A DNA stretch of 24,189 nt, taken from assembly GCA_965372135.1 (NCBI GenBank), contig CBDVBD010000033.1, positions 1 to 24,189 on the forward strand, given 5' to 3'. Under the pieces are notes generated by a model that was not told where the DNA came from, did no database searches, and saw nothing but the letters and a program-made list of their open reading frames with translations. Shown here piece after piece: positions 15,534-23,467 of this stretch. Both the position numbers and the translations under genes were made by a program. The first letter of the stretch is position 1; each line of letters opens with the position of its first letter. The DNA is from CBDVBD01 sp965372135 (GTDB lineage Bacteria > Electryoneota > RPQS01 > CBDVBD01).

Positions 15534-16634
15534 ATGCAGTCATCCACCTTTCCAGCTTCTAATGATTGTGTATTGGTCATCAATCCCGGGTCAACATCGA
15601 CTAAACTGGCGGTTTATGCTCGAAGTGGGGTGATGGAGGAAACTACTATTACACATGATCTTGATGCGCTCAAAGCGCTACCAGCGATCAATGGGCAGCT
15701 CGACTTACGGTATGATGGACTCATGGCATGGGTAGATCGGTTTGAGGATTCGCAGTGGATAGCGGCGGTGGGACGTGGTGGTCCTTTGGGACCGATGGAA
15801 GGGGGAACCTACCGGATTAACCAAGAAATGCTTGAGGATTTGGTATCGGGGCGTTTTGCGGAACATGCCTCCAATTTAGGGGCGATGATGGCAGATCGGT
15901 TTGCCAAGTCCCGGGATTTGCCGGCGTTTGTGGTTGATCCGGTGACGGTGGATAATTTTCCTCCGGTGGCAAGGATTTCGGGGGAACCGGCGATTAAACG
16001 TAAGTGCCGTTCGCATGCGCTCAATATCAAGGCTGTAGCACGGGAAGTGGCGGATGATTTGGGGAAATCATTGAATCAGACGCGGTTTGTGGTGGCGCAT
16101 TTAGGCGGCGGGATATCGGTGTGTGCGTTGGATGGGGGTAGGATTATCGATGTGAATGACGCGCTGCTTGGAATGGGTCCGTTTTCGCCGGAACGGGCGG
16201 GTGCCTTACCAATCGGACCGTTGATTGAAATGGCATTCAGTGGGGAATTTACCCAGGAAACCTTGTTACGGAAATTATCCAGGGAAAGCGGGATGCTGGG
16301 GTATTTGGGAACCAACAACTTGCGGGAGGTGGAGGAAAGTATTGGGAGAGGTGATGATAGGGCTTCGTCGATTTTTTCTGCCATGGCATACCAGATTGCG
16401 AAGGAGATCGGCGCCATGGCAGTTGTGTTGCGGGGTGAGTTGGACGGTATTATTATTTCCGGGGGGATGGCACATTCGGATATGCTGTTTGATGAGTTGC
16501 AGTCGCAGGTGTCGTTTTTAGGAAAGGTAATCCGTCGTCCCGGGGAATTGGAGATGACGGCGTTGGCGAGGGGGGCTTTTCGGGTGATTGATGGTGAGGA
16601 AGAAGTGAAGAATTATCGATCTCCTCCGGTGTGA
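15534..16634 (+). CDS. buk: Butyrate kinase (acetokinase family)
   Basis: Cytoplasmic ASKHA-fold kinase that makes ATP and a short- or branched-chain carboxylate from the acyl phosphate, the last step of acyl-CoA energy conservation after phosphotransbutyrylase. The 366 residues start with VLVINPGSTSTKLAVY (adenosine/phosphate-binding), continue with VDPVTVDNFPPVARISG, VVAHLGGGISVCALDGGRIIDVNDALLGMGPFSPERAG and ELDGIIISGGMAHSD, all typical of butyrate or branched-chain fatty-acid kinases rather than AckA. ATG 15534, one base after the previous stop, is chosen over TTG 15510, which would overlap the upstream gene. No phosphotransacylase is adjacent. The iorAB genes directly downstream suggest it acts on aryl- or branched acyl phosphates from amino acid oxidation (inference). 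Confidence 0.93.
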   Translation: MQSSTFPASNDCVLVINPGSTSTKLAVYARSGVMEETTITHDLDALKALPAINGQLDLRYDGLMAWVDRFEDSQWIAAVGRGGPLGPMEGGTYRINQEMLEDLVSGRFAEHASNLGAMMADRFAKSRDLPAFVVDPVTVDNFPPVARISGEPAIKRKCRSHALNIKAVAREVADDLGKSLNQTRFVVAHLGGGISVCALDGGRIIDVNDALLGMGPFSPERAGALPIGPLIEMAFSGEFTQETLLRKLSRESGMLGYLGTNNLREVEESIGRGDDRASSIFSAMAYQIAKEIGAMAVVLRGELDGIIISGGMAHSDMLFDELQSQVSFLGKVIRRPGELEMTALARGAFRVIDGEEEVKNYRSPPV

Positions 16635-16695
16635 TGTTTGAACTTTTAAATAGAAAAGACAAAAATTTGGCCAGGAATGATTACGAGGATAATGC

Positions 16696-18471
16696 ATGAA
16701 GCGTTTGTTGTCCGGAAATGAAGCGGTGGCTCAAGGTGCGATGGAAGCCGGTGTACGATTGGCTGCCGCTTATCCGGGTACCCCATCTACTGAAATCCTG
16801 GAAACGTTGTCGAAATTTCCGGGTGCGTATGCGCAATGGTCGCCCAATGAGAAAGTGGCGTTTGAGGTTGGGATCGGAGCCTCGCAGGGGGGAGCGCGAG
16901 CAATGGTGTGTATGAAGCATGTAGGGTTGAATGTGGCGTCCGATCCATTGATGACGTTTGCCTATACTGGAGTAAATGGGGGATTTGTGGTGGTGTGTGC
17001 GGACGATCCGGAAATGCACAGTTCTCAAAACGAGCAGGATAACCGTCATTACGCACGTTTTGCCAAGATCCCACTGTTGGAACCTTCATCTAGTCAGGAA
17101 GCCAAGGATTTTTTAATTGAAGGATATACTATCAGCGAGATGTTCGATACCCCGGTGATGTTACGGTTAACCACGCGCATTTCCCATTCCAAGGGGATTG
17201 TGGAATGCTGCGAGTGGAAGACGCCGGAAGTCACCGGATACCAGAAGGACATCGCTAAATATGTGATGATGCCGGTTTTTGCAATCGAACGGCACAAAGT
17301 GGTAGAAGAGCGGTTGGAAAAGTTGCGAGAGTATGCTGAGTCTACACTAATGAATCGTGTCGAAATACGGTCGACCTCGTTGGGGGTAGTGACCGCCAGC
17401 GTTTCGTATCAATATGTGCGGGAAGTGCTGCTGGATGCCAGTGTGTTGAAATTGGGGATGTCGTGGCCTCTGCCGTTGGATAAGATTAGAAAATTTGCCG
17501 ATTCCGTGGATCAGTTGATGGTGGTTGAGGAATTGGATCCGTTTCTGGAAATGGAACTGAAAGCTGCGGGTATCGATTGTGTGGGCAAGCAGTATGTGTC
17601 ATTAAAAGGGGAACTGGATCCGGTTCGGTTACAGGAAGCTATGGTTAAAGCTGGAAATCTTCCTGAGATGACGTATTTTGCTCCACCTCCCACCGAGGTG
17701 CTGCCGCGACCGCCGGTGTTGTGCGCCGGTTGTCCGCACCGGACGGTATTTACAGCACTCAGGAAATTAAAGGCGAATGTACTGGGTGATATTGGGTGTT
17801 ATACACTTGGAGCGCTGCCGCCGTTGAATGCACTGCATAGCTGTATCTGCATGGGTGCATCGATCGGAACTGCGATTGGGGTTGATTTGGTTCAGGGCAG
17901 TGAAGAACCGGTGGTGGCGGTGATCGGCGATTCCACGTTTTTGCATTCCGGACTAACCGGGGTGTTGGATGCGGTGTACAACAAGAGCAATGTGACAATA
18001 ATAGTCCTGGATAACCGGGTAACCGCGATGACCGGTGGTCAGGATCATCCCGGGACCGGATATACACTGATGGGAGAGGAGACACGCCAGGCGGATATTC
18101 CAGCGATTGTGAAAGCGCTGGGGGTGGATCACGTCGAGCATCTTGATGCACTCGACTATGATAAGGCACTGGCAACCATCAAAGATGCTACCGGTCGACC
18201 GGGTCCGTCGGTGTTGATTACATCAGAACCGTGCATGTTGTTCCCCAAGAAGGTGCGCAGTAAGCCGTATAGTATCGATTTGGAGGTGTGTAACGGCTGC
18301 GGAGTATGTTTGAAAATCGGCTGTCCGGCGCTGTTTGCTTCGGAGGAAACTACGCAGAAAGGGTTACAAAAGGCGGAGATCGATCCGACCGGCTGTGTGG
18401 GGTGTGATTTGTGTGCGCAGTTGTGTAAAGTGAATGCAATACTGGCACCCGAGCTTGAGGAAGTGCAATAA
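16696..18471 (+). CDS. iorA: Indolepyruvate:ferredoxin oxidoreductase alpha subunit IorA
   Basis: Oxygen-sensitive TPP enzyme that oxidatively decarboxylates aryl (and related) 2-oxo acids to acyl-CoA while reducing ferredoxin; works with IorB. The 591 residues begin with SGNEAVAQGAMEAGV and AAYPGTPSTEI (POR-type N-terminal domain), then WSPNEKVAFEVGIGAS and CADDPEMHSSQNEQD. The TPP-binding domain has CAGCPHRTVF, GDIGCYTLGALPPL and IGDSTFLHSGLTGVLDAVYN. The C-terminus carries two [4Fe-4S] motifs: C532, C535, C538, C543 and C567, C570, C573, C577. Length and order match characterised IorA proteins. GAGG at 16685-16688 lies seven bases before ATG 16696. The stop overlaps the iorB start by one base (TAATG), a classic coupling of the two subunits. 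Confidence 0.97.
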   Translation: MKRLLSGNEAVAQGAMEAGVRLAAAYPGTPSTEILETLSKFPGAYAQWSPNEKVAFEVGIGASQGGARAMVCMKHVGLNVASDPLMTFAYTGVNGGFVVVCADDPEMHSSQNEQDNRHYARFAKIPLLEPSSSQEAKDFLIEGYTISEMFDTPVMLRLTTRISHSKGIVECCEWKTPEVTGYQKDIAKYVMMPVFAIERHKVVEERLEKLREYAESTLMNRVEIRSTSLGVVTASVSYQYVREVLLDASVLKLGMSWPLPLDKIRKFADSVDQLMVVEELDPFLEMELKAAGIDCVGKQYVSLKGELDPVRLQEAMVKAGNLPEMTYFAPPPTEVLPRPPVLCAGCPHRTVFTALRKLKANVLGDIGCYTLGALPPLNALHSCICMGASIGTAIGVDLVQGSEEPVVAVIGDSTFLHSGLTGVLDAVYNKSNVTIIVLDNRVTAMTGGQDHPGTGYTLMGEETRQADIPAIVKALGVDHVEHLDALDYDKALATIKDATGRPGPSVLITSEPCMLFPKKVRSKPYSIDLEVCNGCGVCLKIGCPALFASEETTQKGLQKAEIDPTGCVGCDLCAQLCKVNAILAPELEEVQ

Positions 18472-19061
18472 TGGATATCACGAATGTGTTGATTGTAGGT
18501 GTGGGAGGTCAAGGGATTATTTTAGCGAGTGAGATTCTGTCGGATGTGGCCATGGTAGTTGGGATGGATGTTAAAAAAAGCGAAGTGCATGGAATGTCCC
18601 AGCGGGGTGGTGTGGTGACCAGCCATGTTCGATTTGGACCGGAAGTGTTTTCGCCGTTGATACCAAATGGATCGGCGGATGTGATATTGGCGTACGAGTC
18701 CGCAGAAGGGCTCAGGTGGTGTCACGAATTGAAGCCGGACGGGACGATTATTGTCAATCCGCAGCGGTTGATTCCACCGATTGCTTTGACTAAGGAATAT
18801 GATTATCCGATGGATGCGTTGGAGCAGATTCGGTCACGAAATGTCAACTTGATCGAAGTGGATGTGGCGGGAATTTGTGAGGAGATCGGCAATCCCAGAC
18901 TGGGATCGACGGTGCTTTTAGGAACGTTGTCCACTCAGTTGTCGATTCCGGAATCCACCTGGTTGGAAGTAATCCAGCGACGGGTTCCCAAGGGGACTGA
19001 AGAGTTGAATGTAACAGCATTTCAGCGTGGCAAAGAAGCTGGTGTAATGGTGTCATCTTAG
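18471..19061 (+). CDS. iorB: Indolepyruvate:ferredoxin oxidoreductase beta subunit IorB
   Basis: 196-residue gamma-type POR-family subunit that pairs with IorA in the cytoplasm. The N-terminus has the nucleotide-fold signature VGVGGQGIILASEIL, followed by KKSEVHGMSQRGGVVTSHVRFG, the diagnostic segment of the pyruvate/2-oxo acid:ferredoxin oxidoreductase gamma domain. It has no cysteine clusters, as expected, since the iron-sulfur centres sit in IorA. ATG 18471 shares its A with the iorA TAA stop, giving strict translational coupling. Substrates are probably indolepyruvate, phenylpyruvate and p-hydroxyphenylpyruvate, from transamination of Trp, Phe and Tyr (known for the family; not shown by this sequence). 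An 82-base gap without a recognisable terminator follows. Confidence 0.96.
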   Translation: MDITNVLIVGVGGQGIILASEILSDVAMVVGMDVKKSEVHGMSQRGGVVTSHVRFGPEVFSPLIPNGSADVILAYESAEGLRWCHELKPDGTIIVNPQRLIPPIALTKEYDYPMDALEQIRSRNVNLIEVDVAGICEEIGNPRLGSTVLLGTLSTQLSIPESTWLEVIQRRVPKGTEELNVTAFQRGKEAGVMVSS

Positions 19062-19143
19062 AAATTTTGCATAGATTCAGTGTTTGTGATTAGTAAAAGC
19101 GTTGTCCATTCTTGGACTTAAACTCCGGACAGGAGGAAGTGAG

Positions 19144-20865
19144 ATGAAACGACTAATTTTACACGTTACATTATGGAGTGTTGTATTTAGCTTGGTAGTG
19201 GGCTGCGGCGGTGGTGGTTCGAATACCGGTGGTGTAGGAGTCACTCGGGAGGAAAATAACGCCAGGTACGCCGGCGAAAAGACCTACGGCGATTGGATTT
19301 TTTACCATATTCCCAATGAGCCAGGATCACTAAACTACTACACTGAAACGTCGTCGGTATCATCAATGATGGGTAGCTACATCTTTGAAACGTTCTTGAC
19401 TCGAGACACGGACTCACAGGAATTGAAACCTCTTTTGGGTGAAAGTCTGCCTGAGATTTCCGACGATCATCTGGTTTATACTTTCAGGATGAGGAAAGAT
19501 GTTCATTATTCTGACGGCACCCCGGCTACCGCCGCTGATATTTTATTCAGCTATAATGTGGTGATGTGTCCTTTTGTGGATTGTGCATCGTCCAGGAATT
19601 ATTTTGAGCGGGTGGAAAAGGTGGAATTGTTGGATGATTATACTATCCGATTCACGTGCAGGGAACCGTATGTGCATCATGATATCTTTTTAGGTGGGAA
19701 TTTACCGGCGCTTCCAAGGCACATTTTTGATCCGGACAACCTGCTGGAAAGCAATCCGGAGGCATTTGGGGAATATTTTAACAATCATCCGAACAATCGG
19801 CATCCAATCGGTACCGGTCCCTATACGTTTGTGGAATGGAAGACGTCCGATCAGATCGTGCTGCAGCGCGATCCCAACTATTGGCGGGGAGACCAGGATG
19901 ATACCGGGTATTTGGAGCGGATTATTTTTAAGGTGATTACCGATGATCCGCCCACATTGACTGCGCTGAAGAAGGGTGAGCTGGATTTGGCAAGTTTGTC
20001 ACCGATTCAATTTGTGAAGCAAACCACATCACCCAAGTTTTTGGGTGAAAATGTCAAGGATTCGTATTATTCGTTTGGCTACAGCTATATCGGTTGGAAC
20101 TGCAAGAAGCCGCAGTTTGAAGATAAGCGAGTGCGCCGAGCCATGACTCACATGATCAACCGGAAGGAAATATTGGAAACGTTACGATATGGTAGGGGGG
20201 TGGTGGCAGTTTCCAATTTTTATTTCCGGAGTAAGTTTTTCAATCATGATTTTGAACCGTGGCCCTATGATCCTGATCTGGCAGTAAAGCTGCTGGATGA
20301 AGCGGGATGGAAAGACACGAACGGAGACGGGATTCGGGATAAGGACGGGATGGATTTCCGGTTCGAATTTCTGCTGAGCCAGGGTGGTGCGTTGGGTCCT
20401 CAGGTGGCGACGATCATCAAGGAAGAAATGGCGAAAGTGGGGATCAATATGTCGATTCGCTTCTTAGAGTGGTCGGTATTTTTGGAAAATATTCAGGATC
20501 AACGGTTCGATGCGACTTGGTTGGGATGGGGGCTGGGAACCGCTGAGGATCCGTATCAGATTTGGCATTCGTCATCGGCGTTGAATCGGGGTTCTAACCA
20601 TGTCAGCTTTATCAATGCGGAAGTGGATTCCATTTGTGAGGCGGGTCGGGTGGAATTCGATGTGGAAAAACGGAAGCAGTTGTTCTTGAGGTTGCAGGAA
20701 ATTCTTCACGAGGATCAACCGTATACGTTTATGTTTACCAATTTAGTGGGTATTGGGTATCACAAACGGCTTAAATCAGTGCGGTGGCGTCCGTTTCGTC
20801 CTGCCATACCTTTAGAGGAATTTTTCGTGCCCACCGGAGAACAACGGTACACGGTTCCGGGTTAA
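19144..20865 (+). CDS. Peptide ABC transporter substrate-binding lipoprotein, OppA/DppA family (SBP_bac_5)
   Basis: Periplasmic, lipid-anchored solute receptor of 573 residues. The signal peptide MKRLILHVTLWSVVFSLVVG ends in a lipobox VVGC with acylated Cys21 followed by a Gly-rich linker. The mature part shows family-5 SBP features: EPGSLNYYTETSSV, YIFETFLTRDTDS, LKPLLGESLPEISDDHLVYTF (split here), RKDVHYSDGTPATAADILFSYN, GTGPYTFVEWK, RDPNYWRGD and VRRAMTHMINRKEI. AGGAGG at 19131-19136 lies seven bases before ATG 19144, one of the best ribosome binding sites in the window, and only this start gives an intact lipoprotein signal; an earlier frame extension to 19102 is rejected. It is likely the receptor for the DppB-type permease beginning at 23468, though three other genes intervene. 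Confidence 0.93.
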   Translation: MKRLILHVTLWSVVFSLVVGCGGGGSNTGGVGVTREENNARYAGEKTYGDWIFYHIPNEPGSLNYYTETSSVSSMMGSYIFETFLTRDTDSQELKPLLGESLPEISDDHLVYTFRMRKDVHYSDGTPATAADILFSYNVVMCPFVDCASSRNYFERVEKVELLDDYTIRFTCREPYVHHDIFLGGNLPALPRHIFDPDNLLESNPEAFGEYFNNHPNNRHPIGTGPYTFVEWKTSDQIVLQRDPNYWRGDQDDTGYLERIIFKVITDDPPTLTALKKGELDLASLSPIQFVKQTTSPKFLGENVKDSYYSFGYSYIGWNCKKPQFEDKRVRRAMTHMINRKEILETLRYGRGVVAVSNFYFRSKFFNHDFEPWPYDPDLAVKLLDEAGWKDTNGDGIRDKDGMDFRFEFLLSQGGALGPQVATIIKEEMAKVGINMSIRFLEWSVFLENIQDQRFDATWLGWGLGTAEDPYQIWHSSSALNRGSNHVSFINAEVDSICEAGRVEFDVEKRKQLFLRLQEILHEDQPYTFMFTNLVGIGYHKRLKSVRWRPFRPAIPLEEFFVPTGEQRYTVPG

Positions 20866-20868
20866 GAT

Positions 20869-21393
20869 ATGTCTCTGAAACAGGGGTACGTTCAAGTATA
20901 TACCGGTGACGGTAAGGGGAAAACTACCGCAGCATTAGGTTTGGCACTTCGAGCCGCTGGCGCTGGTTTGAAGGTGTATATTGGGCAGTTTATCAAGGGC
21001 ATGCATTACGCCGAATTGGATGCGCTGAAGCGTTTCGAGGATTTGATTACTATCAAACAATTCGGCAGCGGATGTTTTATCCACGGGGATCCGACACCAG
21101 AAGATATTGAACTGGCTCGGCAGGGTTTGCAGTTGATGAAGGATGTGGTGGCTGCGGGGGATCACGATGTGGTGATTTTGGATGAAGCGAATGTATCGGT
21201 GTTTTTGGGGTTGTTTACCACCCAGGATTTGCTGGATGTGATCGATGTGAAACCGGAACATGTTGAGTTGGTGATAACCGGACGTCGAGCGCCGCAGGAG
21301 GTGATCGACCGGGCGGATTTGGTTACCGAAATGCGGGAGATTAAGCACTATTACACCCAGGGAGTCGAAGCCCGGGAGGGGATAGAAAAGTGA
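20869..21393 (+). CDS. cobO: ATP:corrinoid (cob(I)alamin) adenosyltransferase, CobA/CobO/BtuR type
   Basis: Cytoplasmic enzyme that adenosylates cob(I)alamin (or cobyrinate diamide), making coenzyme B12. The 174 residues begin GYVQVYTGDGKGKTTAALGLALRAAGAG, with the family P-loop GDGKGKTT at 13-20, then VYIGQFIKGMHYAELDAL, the Walker-B-like DVVILDEANVSVFLGL and LVITGRRAPQEVIDRADLVTEMREIKHYYTQGVEAREGIEK, an almost invariant ending of CobA/BtuR proteins. Length is slightly below the usual 190-200 residues because the N-terminal extension is short. ATG 20869 follows the stop of the binding-protein gene by three bases, so the two are likely co-transcribed. Adenosylcobalamin would serve mutases such as methylmalonyl-CoA mutase, which fits the carboxyltransferase at 5283 (inference). 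Confidence 0.93.
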   Translation: MSLKQGYVQVYTGDGKGKTTAALGLALRAAGAGLKVYIGQFIKGMHYAELDALKRFEDLITIKQFGSGCFIHGDPTPEDIELARQGLQLMKDVVAAGDHDVVILDEANVSVFLGLFTTQDLLDVIDVKPEHVELVITGRRAPQEVIDRADLVTEMREIKHYYTQGVEAREGIEK

Positions 21394-21424
21394 GGACTAT
21401 AACCGGGAATGCCAGTATCTAAAC

Positions 21425-22534
21425 ATGAGATTATTTTACTTCTTGCTTTTTCTGCTGATTGTATCAGCCATCTATTTCGGGATGCATTACTTCGTGAGTT
21501 GGCGGATTGTTCGAGGTCTTGATTTATCCAGAAATTTCGGTAGAGTCTTATTGTTTTTGTTTTTAATTGCTGGGATAACCTATTTCCTGGCGCAGTTCTT
21601 TGGCAAATTTGGTTTTTCTGTACCGGTGGGATATTTCGGATCGGTGTGGATGGGGATTATTTCGATTGCATTGACGGTGTTTGTGCTGCAGATGATGGTA
21701 GTATGGGTGTTTCCCAGTCAAGAGAAGGTGTTCACTGTCTTAGCCATTGTGGTTAGCTTGTTATTGTCCGGGTATTCGTTTGTCAATGCGTATCGCCAGC
21801 CTAATGTCAAGGTGTTCGAAATCCCAATTGCCGAGCTACCGGATCAGTTGTCGGGATTTTCCATCGTATTGTTGGCGGATTTTCATTTGGAGCGAACCAA
21901 GACGGTGGGGTGGTTGAATGAGGTTGTAGATGCCACGAACGCGCTTCAGCCGGATGTGATTGCAATTGCCGGGGATTTGGCGGATGAAGATGTCCGAGAA
22001 CATCGAGGATTTATTGAGGCTCTCAGGCGATTGAAGTCCCGATATGGTGTGCTTGCGGTGACCGGTAATCATGAATATTATCCTGGATTGGGGAAATTCT
22101 TGGACTTGTGCGATTCTTTAGATTTTCAAGTGCTTAGGAATAGTCGAGTAACGATAGCGGAATCCATTGAATTTATTGGAATTAATGATAACACTGGAAA
22201 ACGATTTGACGGTGGAGGATCGGACTTAGAATCTGCGATGGATGGGTTTGACAGTACCCAGGTAGGTGTGTTGTTGTCGCATCAGCCATTGTATTTCCAT
22301 CAAGCGGTGGCGCGGGGGGTGGATTTGCAGTTGTCGGCACATACCCATGCCGGGCAGATTCCGCCGATGGATTTGATTGTATGGCTCACTTTCAAGTATC
22401 CGTATGGGTTGTATCGGAACGGATCGTCATACATATACACAACCTGTGGAACTGGGACCTGGAGTCCACCGATGCGGACATTCTCCCGGTCGGAAATTGT
22501 TAAATTTGTTCTGGTTCGACCGGAGAGTTCTTGA
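21425..22534 (+). CDS. Membrane-bound metallophosphoesterase, YkuE/YaeI-like
   Basis: 369 residues: four hydrophobic helices at about 3-24, 41-59, 71-95 and 101-121, then a calcineurin-like phosphoesterase domain. The dinuclear metal site is complete: D152-x-H154 (LLADFHLE), G183-D184 (IAGDLAD), G214-N215-H216-E217, H286 (LLSHQP) and H306-x-H308 (SAHTHAGQ). Closest described relatives are the YkuE/YaeI group, where the E. coli and Chlamydia-type enzymes include lipid pyrophosphatases such as UDP-diacylglucosamine hydrolases; the four-helix N-terminal architecture is common for uncharacterised members. The substrate is not predictable from sequence. The gene starts 31 bases after the cobalamin adenosyltransferase with a weak ribosome binding site, and may be read from the same transcript. 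A role in lipid or cell-envelope phosphoester cleavage is inferred from membrane anchoring. Confidence 0.87.
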   Translation: MRLFYFLLFLLIVSAIYFGMHYFVSWRIVRGLDLSRNFGRVLLFLFLIAGITYFLAQFFGKFGFSVPVGYFGSVWMGIISIALTVFVLQMMVVWVFPSQEKVFTVLAIVVSLLLSGYSFVNAYRQPNVKVFEIPIAELPDQLSGFSIVLLADFHLERTKTVGWLNEVVDATNALQPDVIAIAGDLADEDVREHRGFIEALRRLKSRYGVLAVTGNHEYYPGLGKFLDLCDSLDFQVLRNSRVTIAESIEFIGINDNTGKRFDGGGSDLESAMDGFDSTQVGVLLSHQPLYFHQAVARGVDLQLSAHTHAGQIPPMDLIVWLTFKYPYGLYRNGSSYIYTTCGTGTWSPPMRTFSRSEIVKFVLVRPESS

Positions 22535-22604
22535 GGTTAACTTAGTAATTTATTTTGGTTTTTTGTTTAACGGAAACCATTGATCAGAAAGATAGGGAGG
22601 AAAC

Positions 22605-23390
22605 ATGAAACGTTATTTCAGCATTGTTTTACTGGTAATTATCACTGTGGTAGTGTCGCAGGTGATGGGGCAGGATTATGGCGGTTTTTACGGCGAATTT
22701 AAGGAATATGCAGAAGATCAGATCGAAGAAGTGGCTACGCCAATCGTGGAAGCGTATGGGACCGCAGTGGGTGGCGGGTTGTATCATACCGCGGCTACCC
22801 ACGGTGTGTTGGGATTCGATGTGGGTTTTCGTGCAATGATGGTGCTGGTCCCGGAAGGGGAAAGCGATATATTGGACTCGGCGGATGTGACGTTTTTCCC
22901 GGTACTGGCAATTCAGGCGTCTGTGGGGCTGCCGATGGATTTCGAGGTGATGGTTCGTGGTTTTAGCGGAAAATTTGAGGACGAAACGATTTCCCTGTTC
23001 GGCGCTGGGATCAAGAAGAATTTTACACCGAATATACCAGTACCAGGGCTTCCCGATATTTCGGCAATGATTGCATATCACAGCTTCAAAGCCAGTGATG
23101 TGTTGACATCGTCTCATATCAGTTTCGATCTGATGGTGTCGAAAAAGTTTATGATTATCACGCCTTACGCTGGATTCGGGTACGATAAGACGTCGATGGA
23201 TATCGAATACGAGTATGTGGTGCCCAATACTCTGCAGAAGCTTGATGTGTCACAGACCATTGATGTGTCAACCACACGGTTCACGGTGGGATTGAACATT
23301 TCACCGTTTCCGTTCGTTCAGATTTTCAGTGATTACAATATCGGTAAGTTTTCGGAAATTACGGCGGGAATGGCAATTAGTTTCCGGTAA
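22605..23390 (+). CDS. Predicted outer-membrane beta-barrel protein (DUF6588-like)
   Basis: 261 residues with a Sec signal peptide (MKRYFSIVLLVIITVVVSQVMG, cleavage near 22) and no further hydrophobic helix. The mature chain is a series of short amphipathic strands (FEVMVRGFSGKF, ISLFGAGIKKNF, PGLPDISAMIAYHSF, ISFDLMVSKKF, ITPYAGFGYDKT, RFTVGLNISPF, VQIFSDYNIGKFSE) and ends in ITAGMAISFR; an aromatic near-terminal residue is the usual outer-membrane insertion signal. The segment TAATHGVLGFDVGFRAMMV followed by VPEGESD resembles the DUF6588 family of FCB-group bacteria. GGGAGG just upstream (about 22594-22600) is a strong ribosome binding site for ATG 22605. Function is unknown. Its position between transporter genes does not show a link to uptake. 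Confidence 0.78.
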   Translation: MKRYFSIVLLVIITVVVSQVMGQDYGGFYGEFKEYAEDQIEEVATPIVEAYGTAVGGGLYHTAATHGVLGFDVGFRAMMVLVPEGESDILDSADVTFFPVLAIQASVGLPMDFEVMVRGFSGKFEDETISLFGAGIKKNFTPNIPVPGLPDISAMIAYHSFKASDVLTSSHISFDLMVSKKFMIITPYAGFGYDKTSMDIEYEYVVPNTLQKLDVSQTIDVSTTRFTVGLNISPFPFVQIFSDYNIGKFSEITAGMAISFR

Positions 23391-23427
23391 GAGCAAGTTT
23401 TTTCATCCATTTGTGCTTAGAAATAAC

Positions 23428-23440
23428 CACTCATTGAGTG
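23428..23440. promoter_or_regulatory. Perfect inverted repeat CACTCA-T-TGAGTG upstream of the permease gene
   Basis: Arms of six bases around a single T form a 13-base palindrome in the 77-base gap before the permease gene (23391-23467). It is long enough to be a dimeric regulator site, but no second copy or regulator gene is visible here. Confidence 0.35.
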
Positions 23441-23467
23441 TCGATAAGTGTACAGGAGCAGTGATTA

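Noticed and set aside
19102..19143. N-terminal extension of the OppA-like protein from an upstream start
   Set aside because: It would bury the lipoprotein signal peptide, and the strong AGGAGG at 19131-19136 is placed for ATG 19144.
22554..22581. TGGTTT/AAACCA hairpin after the metallophosphoesterase gene as terminator
   Set aside because: Weak six-base A+T-rich stem with the T-run in the loop rather than after the stem.
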